Shown here: positions 57,744 through 64,000 of the stretch, in pieces
Layout of the letters: the number at the start of each line of letters is the position of its first letter
How positions within the stretch are numbered: the stretch's first letter is position 1
Assembly (NCBI GenBank): GCA_039602395.1
Contig: JBCNJP010000027.1
Coordinates: 38,962,486-39,026,485 of the forward strand
Direction of reading: 5' to 3'
DNA length: 64,000 nt
Source of the DNA: Deinandra increscens subsp. villosa
Taxonomy: Eukaryota > Streptophyta > Magnoliopsida > Asterales > Asteraceae
Notes under the pieces: generated by a model
Database searches by the model: none
Told to the model about the DNA's origin: nothing
The model's input: the letters and a program-made list of their open reading frames with translations, nothing else
Program-made: the position numbers and the translations under genes

Positions 57744-59626
57744 TCACGTATAGTTCTATACGTGAGGTATAGGAACTTAAGTGTCACGTATAGATCTATA
57801 CGTGAGTTATAGGTTACGGTCTACAAAAACCCAAAAAAGCTGGGAATTCAAAAATGAGTACGTGACGTGATTTATTTATGTGTAAATAAGGTATAATTAT
57901 AGACATTTTGATATAAAAATGATGATTGTTATCAGTTTATTGTTACTCATTATATAGATATTCGTAAAAATAAACTTTTACATAAATATAACTAATAAAA
58001 ATTTATTAAAAAATATAGAGTATATATTTAAATTGATAAAAAAAATTATTATAGAAAATTTTTTAGTCATAATATAGGTATTGGTAAAAATTTATTAGTC
58101 AAAATATAGAGTATATATTTAAAATTTTTAAAAAATTAAACTAGTGTATTTAGAGTAAACTTCACTTTTGGTCCCCAAGGTTTGCACATTTTAACACTTT
58201 TAATCCAATTTATGAAATTATAACATTTCAGGGCCTGAGGTTTTATTATTTTCTCAATTTTAGTCACTTTTTCAATTTTCATCCTATTTGACTGATTTCA
58301 ACCATTAATTTGGATGTAAATTTAAAAAGTGACCAAAATTAAGAAAATAATCAAACCTCAGGCCCTGAAATGTTATAATTTCATAAATTGAATTAAAAGT
58401 GTTAAAAAGTGCAAACCTTGGGGACCAAAAGTGAAGTTTAGTCTTGTATTTAATATATTTACATAATATAGGTATTGGTAAAAATAAACTTTTACATAAA
58501 TAGAACCAAGAAAAATTTATTGAAATTAAATATACAACTAAAAATTTATTAGTCATAATATAGAGTATATATTTACATAAATTAAACTAAATAGTCTAAT
58601 ATATTTCAACTAATAAAGATAAAAATCAAATATTAAATATTAAATATGATATACAATATAATTTAAATAAGGCCTTTCAAATAAATAGTGTGTATATTTT
58701 AATTAAATATAAAAAATCATTTAGGGTATTTAGTTGGGTAAACGGGTATATCTAATTGGATAAACGGGTATAAAATACTTTTAATAAGGTTAACAAGTCT
58801 TCATTTTAGTTTTAAAACACATGCTTATACTAATAATAATAAAAATTATTATTATTATTCTTATTACATAATACAAATTGTCTATATAAAAAAACTAGTT
58901 TTATAATAAAACAAAAACATATGAACGTAAATGTAAATATTAATCGATATTAACCGAGTTTCATCACTTTTAAAAGACCGATATTATTTTTCTGATTCAG
59001 GGTTTTCATATTTCGACCCCATTGACGAAGATTTAAACGTGTGGATATGAACGTAAATGTAAATATTATCAAAAGAACAAAGAAGCTAAGAAAGATTTGC
59101 TTCAAGACTAACCATAAGAAGAGGAGATATGATGTTGCTAAATTGTAACCCAGAGGTATTTTGGTCATTTCTCATGAACCATCTGAAAGCGTTCAAACAT
59201 ATATGAAATGTAATGAAATAGATTGTGAGAGAGAGCGACCATAAAACCGTAACCGACCTGGAAGCGTTTAAACAAAAAATTAAGAACCGGAACCGATGAC
59301 ATTGCTATACAATGGGTTTATCTAGTTCTAGAATGCACCGGTTTAACCGGTTCTAACGGCTTTGCACCGAATCTAGTTCACCATAATGGTACTAAAAATA
59401 TATTTAAACATATCCTTCACGTATAGGCCTATACGTGAGGGATCTTAATCAGCCAAACCCTAAATCCTCACTTTTAATTCTCAACTCAAAAACCCGTACG
59501 TTTGACATTCCTCTGAAGCACTGACTCCAAGATTCAGATTTATACGTTACGTTTAGATCCGTATGTGACGGATAAGACACGAAACTTAGGCCAATTTGTT
59601 ACAATGCTTCTATATGTCACGTATAG
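57744..59626. repeat. Dispersed 22-bp palindrome, TCACGTATAG and complement
   Basis: Perfect or near-perfect copies at 57744-57765, 57784-57805 and 59417-59438, a degenerate one at about 59547-59569 and a half-site at 59615-59626. Each consists of TCACGTATAG, a 2-base centre and CTATACGTGA. The sequence between is AT-rich with no gene. Confidence 0.8.
58153..58441. mobile_element. Foldback MITE, 289 bp
   Basis: GTAAACTTCACTTTTGGTCC at 58155 returns as its complement near 58440; arms are about 120 bases, with GGCCTGAGGTTT inside. This is a frequent plant MITE type with MULE-like long TIRs. Confidence 0.8.
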
Positions 59627-60070
59627 TCGGCGCCTTCCAAAAAAGGGGCGGTGCCTCTAAGAAATGCGTTTTGACCGGCTGGCCACGTACTAAAAGTAAA
59701 GAAAGAAAATTAATTGTTGACTAAGGTGCTCGGGGTCACGAGACACCCCCTTCAAAAAGCCAAGCTGCCCAACCTCTCCATTAAAACGTACAACCACCAA
59801 ATTAACACTGACCACAAATTAAGATCAATCACTTCTCGTGACCAGAGTATCAACCCGCCCATTGCATGCTGCATGTGAAAGCTAGCTAGCTAGCACACCT
59901 TTAAAACCCGTGCGCTTGGTAGCTAATTGTATATATCTATACTATAAAACAATTAGTAAACAGCCTGCCTGCATGAAACACTACTTAAGAAAAGAAGGAA
60001 GACTTGCACACACACATATAGCTGGTAATTAAAAGTGTCTTTTGATTAGAGTTTGAAGCAGCAAGAAATA
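58442..60070. other. Upstream region of the anion channel gene
   Basis: AT-rich; no gene seen. The last about 400 bases before 60071 lack transposon signatures and probably hold the promoter. Confidence 0.45.
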
Positions 60071-61975
60071 ATGGTTAAGGAGCGAAATAATTCGCAAAAC
60101 CAAACAAATAATATCCATTTTGTCGATATCCATGAAGTAGTTCACGAAGAAGAGGAAGAGGAGGAGGAGGAGGATGAGGGGGGAAGACAAGCTGATAGTA
60201 ATAATAACAAAATGGCTGAAAAACCACCGGAGAAACGGTTATACCGACCACCAATGATGAAGTTTCGAGAAGGTAAAAGAAACATGACTAGTTTCAGCAG
60301 GCAGGTTTCATTAGAAACAGGTGTCTCAAAGCTTACCAAAGCACGTCATAATGAGATCAAATCGCTTCCAAGAAGTGGCAGGAGTTTTGGCGGTTTTGGT
60401 TCGTCTCATCATCATGGGATTGACTCAAATATTGGCAAGAGAGGTGATTTTAATTTGTTCAGAACGAAATCGACACTTGGAAAACAGAACTCTTTCATGT
60501 TGCCATTGAGAAAAGAGAGTGGGTTTGATCAGTTTCAGAAGAATGGTACCAATGGTGAGGATGATGATCAAGGTGTTGGGCTTCTTGATGAATCTGTTAA
60601 TAAAAGTGTTCCTGCTGGTAGATATTTTGCTGCTCTTACTGGACCTGAACTTGATCAAGTCAAGGTACTTTTACTTACTAATTAGTCCTTATAATTTCTG
60701 TCGATCATAACTATTAATCCCCGGCCTCTATTAATTTTGAAGGATACTGAAGACATCCTTCTACCTAAAGACAAAAAATGGCCCTTTTTGCTTCGATTTC
60801 CGATTGGTTGTTTTGGGATATGCTTAGGTTTGAGCAGCCAGGCAATACTATGGCACAATCTTGCAATTAGCCCAGCCACCAAGTTCTTACATATTCCACC
60901 ACAAATCAACCTTGTGATCTGGATCTTAGCACTAACGGTGCTCGTGTGCGTGACAGTTACTTACCTACTCAAATGCATATTCTATTTTGAAGCAATCAGA
61001 AGAGAATACTTCCACCCGGTGCGAATCAATTTCTTTTTCGCACCATGGGTGGTATGCATGTTTCTAGCCATAGGGGCTCCACCTATGCTAGCTCAGAAGC
61101 CTCTTCACCCAGCCTTATGGTGTGCCTTCATGACTCCATATTTCCTTCTCGAACTCAAGATCTACGGCCAGTGGCTTTCCGGAGGGAAGAGAAGGCTTTG
61201 CAAGGTGGCTAACCCTTCTTCTCATTTATCAGTTGTGGGGAACTTTGTGGGGGCGGTTTTGGCTGCAAAAGTTGGATGGAAAGAACCAGGAAAGTTTCTT
61301 TGGGCGGTTGGGTTTGCACATTATCTTGTGCTTTTTGTGACTTTGTATCAGAGACTGCCCACAAGTGTAGCATTGCCTAAGGAGTTGCACCCTGTGTATT
61401 CAATGTTTATCGCAGCTCCATCTGCTGCTAGCATTGCTTGGGAGGCTATCTATGGTGAATTTGATGGTTCTGCAAGGACTTGCTACTTCATTGCACTATT
61501 CCTCTATATTTCTCTTGTAGCACGCCTCAATTTCTTCACAGGATTCAAGTAATTAATATCCGCATGCAATGTTAAACTTATAATAGTTATGCAGATTTGA
61601 TTTAACAAATATATATATGTATGCAGGTTTTCAGTAGCATGGTGGTCTTACACCTTCCCAATGACTACAATTTCGATAACATCAATCAAGTACGCAGAAT
61701 ATAACCCTGGTGTGGGAAGTAAGGGGATTGCACTGACTCTATCATTTCTCTCATCATCCATGGTGATTGTCCTATTTGTCTCCACCCTACTCCACGCCTT
61801 TGTTTGGCAGACATTGTTCCCTAACGATCTTGCTATCGCAATTACTACCACAAGACACATCAAAGGGAAAAAACCTATAAATCTCAAGCGCTGGGCAAAA
61901 CAATCACTGGTTTCAATCAGAAACAACAACGGTTCTGGAGATAAGCAAACTGATCAACACATCATGCAAATATAA
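60071..61975 (+). CDS. SLAH3: S-type anion channel, SLAC1 family (SLAH2/SLAH3 type)
   Basis: Exons 60071-60664, 60743-61548 and 61627-61975 (phases 0 and 2; GT/AG throughout) give 582 aa. Plasma-membrane channels of this family carry slow chloride/nitrate currents in guard and root cells. A cytosolic N-terminus of about 200 residues has an acidic run (26-36), RQVSLETGVSKL and SLPRSGRSFGGF, then GRYFAALTGPELDQVK; these conserved blocks fit SLAH2/SLAH3 rather than the short SLAH1/SLAH4. The membrane core starts with LLPKDKKWPFLLRFPIGCFG and has about ten hydrophobic segments, with FYFEAIRREYFHPVRINFFF, GQWLSGGKRRLCKVANPSSH and NFFTGFKFSVAWW. In the family the N-terminus is a target of CPK/CIPK kinases. 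ATG 60071 is the first ATG of this frame. SLAH2 versus SLAH3 is not settled. Confidence 0.9.
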
Positions 61976-62285
61976 AAATATTCTATTGTAATTAAGCTCC
62001 TGTAGTGGATCTGATTAATACTTTATATATATCATATTGCACGTCAATAAACCTAGATTGACAATGATTCAGTGACTGTTTAGCGTGTAATTAATCTTTT
62101 AAGTATCAAGATTAGCTAGCTAGAAATAAAATCATAAGAACTGAAACTTATCAAAAACAAGTATGAAAAACAACGTGTAATGCTTCTTATACCATGGCGG
62201 ATCGCTTTGAACAGAAAATGAAACATGATTTCAGATTAGAGAAGCGGATAGCTTCAACCCGTAATTGACTTCCTGTAGTTACAAA
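61976..62285. other. 3' flank of the anion channel gene
   Basis: AT-rich, probably 3' UTR; nothing else seen. Confidence 0.5.
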
Positions 62286-62608
62286 TGTTGACAGTTGGAC
62301 AGTTACATTATTGAAACTCTATGACACTAACTCAGTTACCGTATTAGATATGTTAATCCTTGTATTTAGGAATAATTAATTACATGTCAAGTTTGTAATT
62401 AGACTAAGGTCGTGTCCGTTTGTCCTAGGGTCATGTCGCTTGAATAGGCAGTTAATTCCTAACCGCCGGCGGCAAATCATTTGTATGAAATACTGGTACA
62501 TTATGTCTAATGAATATGTGTTCTTCCCTCCAAAATTTCCTTGTCGAATTGCTGTTAAATTCAATACTCAAATTCATCATACTTATCGATCAAGACCCAC
62601 TTCTAACA
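62286..62608 (+). repeat. Short LTR, 323 bp
   Basis: Starts TGTTGACAGTTGG, ends CTTCTAACA, and is followed after two bases by TGGTATTAGAGC (62611-62622), a one-base variant of the initiator tRNA-Met PBS. Confidence 0.65.
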
Positions 62609-62674
62609 AGTGGTATTAGAGCGAAAGATCTCTTTCCGTGAAGTCTGAAATTCCGATCATCATCCGTGAAACAA

Positions 62675-62887
62675 ATGGCGACAACTTCAACGGACGTCTC
62701 CGGCAAAAGTGCCGCTGCCAATCGATTTGGCTTCGATGAATTTCTTCCCGCCAATAGTGCCGCTGCCACAAAGGAAGGCCATGAAGATCTCATCACAGTT
62801 ATTACTCGCCTGCCGGTGTGTCTTATATTACACATCTTTTATGCCGTCAAACACCCTTACTTATTGATAGTTTATGCTATATTGTGA
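62675..62887 (+). pseudogene. Truncated gag start of the short-LTR element
   Basis: ATG 62675, 53 bases after the PBS, opens MATTSTDVSGKSAAANRFGF and reads about 47 plausible residues to RLP (about 62816). It then runs into AT-rich sequence with a GTGTGTC donor-like site. No further gag or pol is found, so the element is truncated. A captured host exon is an alternative. Confidence 0.4.
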
Positions 62888-63480
62888 TCGGATTTACCTT
62901 TGTTTTGGCTAGTTTGTCATAAACAGGAGTTTGAAGCTAATCAAGAGAATAGTTGCGGATTTGGGAAAATTTAATGGTAAAATGGCACAAGTTATGAAGA
63001 ATATATATATATATTTTATGCTCATCGATCATGACTCGTTTCGGCATCACGGTCCGTTACGCTGATGTCAGCAAGGGATTGTTGGGATTCTGTGTACGAT
63101 TTTAAATTTTTAGAGTCGTGATTTATAACACAAGTCACGTGGCGGAAGCATGTACACAAGGTTAATTCACAATTGATCCCACCAGTGATCCAAACAATCC
63201 AAATATACAGAAACAACTAGTCGTGATTAAACCAAACAAGACATGATGGTTCAACGAACAGTCTCGCTAGACGACTGTTTCACGATTAGGGTTTTGATCT
63301 CATAACTATTATGACAAAGCCTCATAATAAACATAGAAAGATAATTAGTATACCTTTCTAGAAGACCGGCGAGAGTACACGACGAATCGTGGTTGCGTGA
63401 TCGTGATGGCGACGACAGTGGCCCTTGGTGGCGGCGATGCTGACGCAAGGGGAGGGGGAGGGTGGCCGAAAATCTTTTGG

Positions 63481-63519
<39 letters not shown>

Positions 63520-63735
63520 TTGTTTCTTGTGTTGTGATTTTCTGGGTTCTTTAATTATGGGGTTTGATCCATATCTATAGATTAAGCTGATGGGATAATT
63601 ATATCAGCTAAATCAATTTGAATCAATCCCTAATAGCTTTAATAACTAATTTATTTAAGTTATTCAAAATTCAAAATATATGAGATTTTCGAAAAATCTC
63701 ATATACATATATATATATATACATACATATATATA
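62888..63735. other. Unclassified repeat-like region
   Basis: About 63085-63480 has TGTTGGGATTCTG at the left and a (CT)n tract at 63484-63515. The minus strand has a CTTCTAGAAAGGTATAC donor-like site after a Ser/Pro-rich stretch. It could be an LTR of another family. No gene supported. Confidence 0.3.
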
Positions 63736-63896
63736 GAGTTAGGTTCAAATGAGAACTTTTGATAACCAAATATCAACCACTAATTTCAGGTGGGGACCAC
63801 TATAATTTATGAGGGTTTTCCATATATATAAACTAGTGGCTTAGAATTGTTCATAAAAGTTCTCAAACCCAATTGGTTCTCAAATGACCATCTCCT
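63736..63896. mobile_element. Family A (copy 9)
   Basis: Forward copy: AGAGTTAGGTTCAAATGAGA at the left and CAAATGACCATCTCC at the right, between TA tracts. It lacks one of the GAGAAC repeats near the left end. Confidence 0.8.
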
Positions 63897-63912
63897 TATA
63901 TATATATATATA

Positions 63913-64000
63913 GTGAAAAGTTCATTGTAGACAACCCCATAAGTGTAGACATGTAGACACTTTTTTTTCACCGTTAGATCTCTTGATCTAATGGTTGTGA
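63913..64000. mobile_element. Family E (copy 3), cut by the window end
   Basis: GTGAAAAGTTCATTGTAGAC after a TA tract, then GTAGACATGTAGACAC and TTAGATCTCTTGATCTAA as in copies 1 and 2. Confidence 0.75.

Noticed and set aside
60142..60909. Minus-strand ORFs over the anion channel
   Set aside because: Shadow frames of SLAH3 exons 1 and 2; the Ser-rich one is the complement of the acidic run.

Overview
The window looks like a repeat-dense stretch of a dicot nuclear genome. It is AT-rich, has plant introns, and is packed with nested transposable elements. Several repeat styles (the long LTRs, the extra retrotransposon ORF, the Harbinger ORF1 type) remind me of Asteraceae; that is an inference from memory, not a result. 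Two runs of exactly 500 N (15247-15746 and 43501-44000) are scaffold joins, so order across them is not guaranteed.

I can support three host genes. (1) An alpha-expansin of the EXPA22/23/25-like type on + with two exons, 557-740 and 10205-10830, separated by a 9.46-kb intron filled with transposons. (2) A conserved plant protein of unknown function on -, 30299 down to 27534, five exons, 805 aa, all splice phases consistent. (3) A SLAC1-family S-type anion channel of the SLAH3 (SLAH2/3) type on +, 60071-61975, three exons, 582 aa.

The rest is mobile DNA. From 1.2 to 15 kb, 21 to 26.7 kb, 37.5 to 38 kb and 63.7 kb to the end lies a set of elements that sit inside (TA)n microsatellites. I label them A to H. 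They differ internally but share one terminal layout close to TAGGGNNAGGNTCA. Two are large. One (2818-8215) carries a frameshifted FAR1/FRS-type MULE transposase on - plus two small divergent ORFs. The other (H, 21243-25744) has the same ends as the 180-bp family A and carries a broken Ulp1/C48 peptidase end on + and a zinc-knuckle exon on -. Families B, C, D, E and H are also studded with palindromes built on ACATGT or ACATATGT.

Between 15.7 and 21 kb are a GGT/GGC-rich microsatellite inside a small TIR element, an 8-bp-TSD MITE and a tRNA-like SINE. A PIF/Harbinger element with only the Myb-like ORF1 lies at 34212-36049, followed by a probable Helitron 3' end. From 38.7 to 57.7 kb there are LTR retrotransposons: a Copia-like element whose only ORF is a 922-aa gag, then a tandem array of another family (LTRs at 44524-46267, 49763-51498 and a truncated third at 56984-57700) carrying a non-gag-pol ORF and a gag pseudogene. 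A truncated LTR element sits at 62286-62887, downstream of the anion channel gene.

Most transposon ORFs are broken by frameshifts or stops, several at short A-runs, while the host genes read cleanly.
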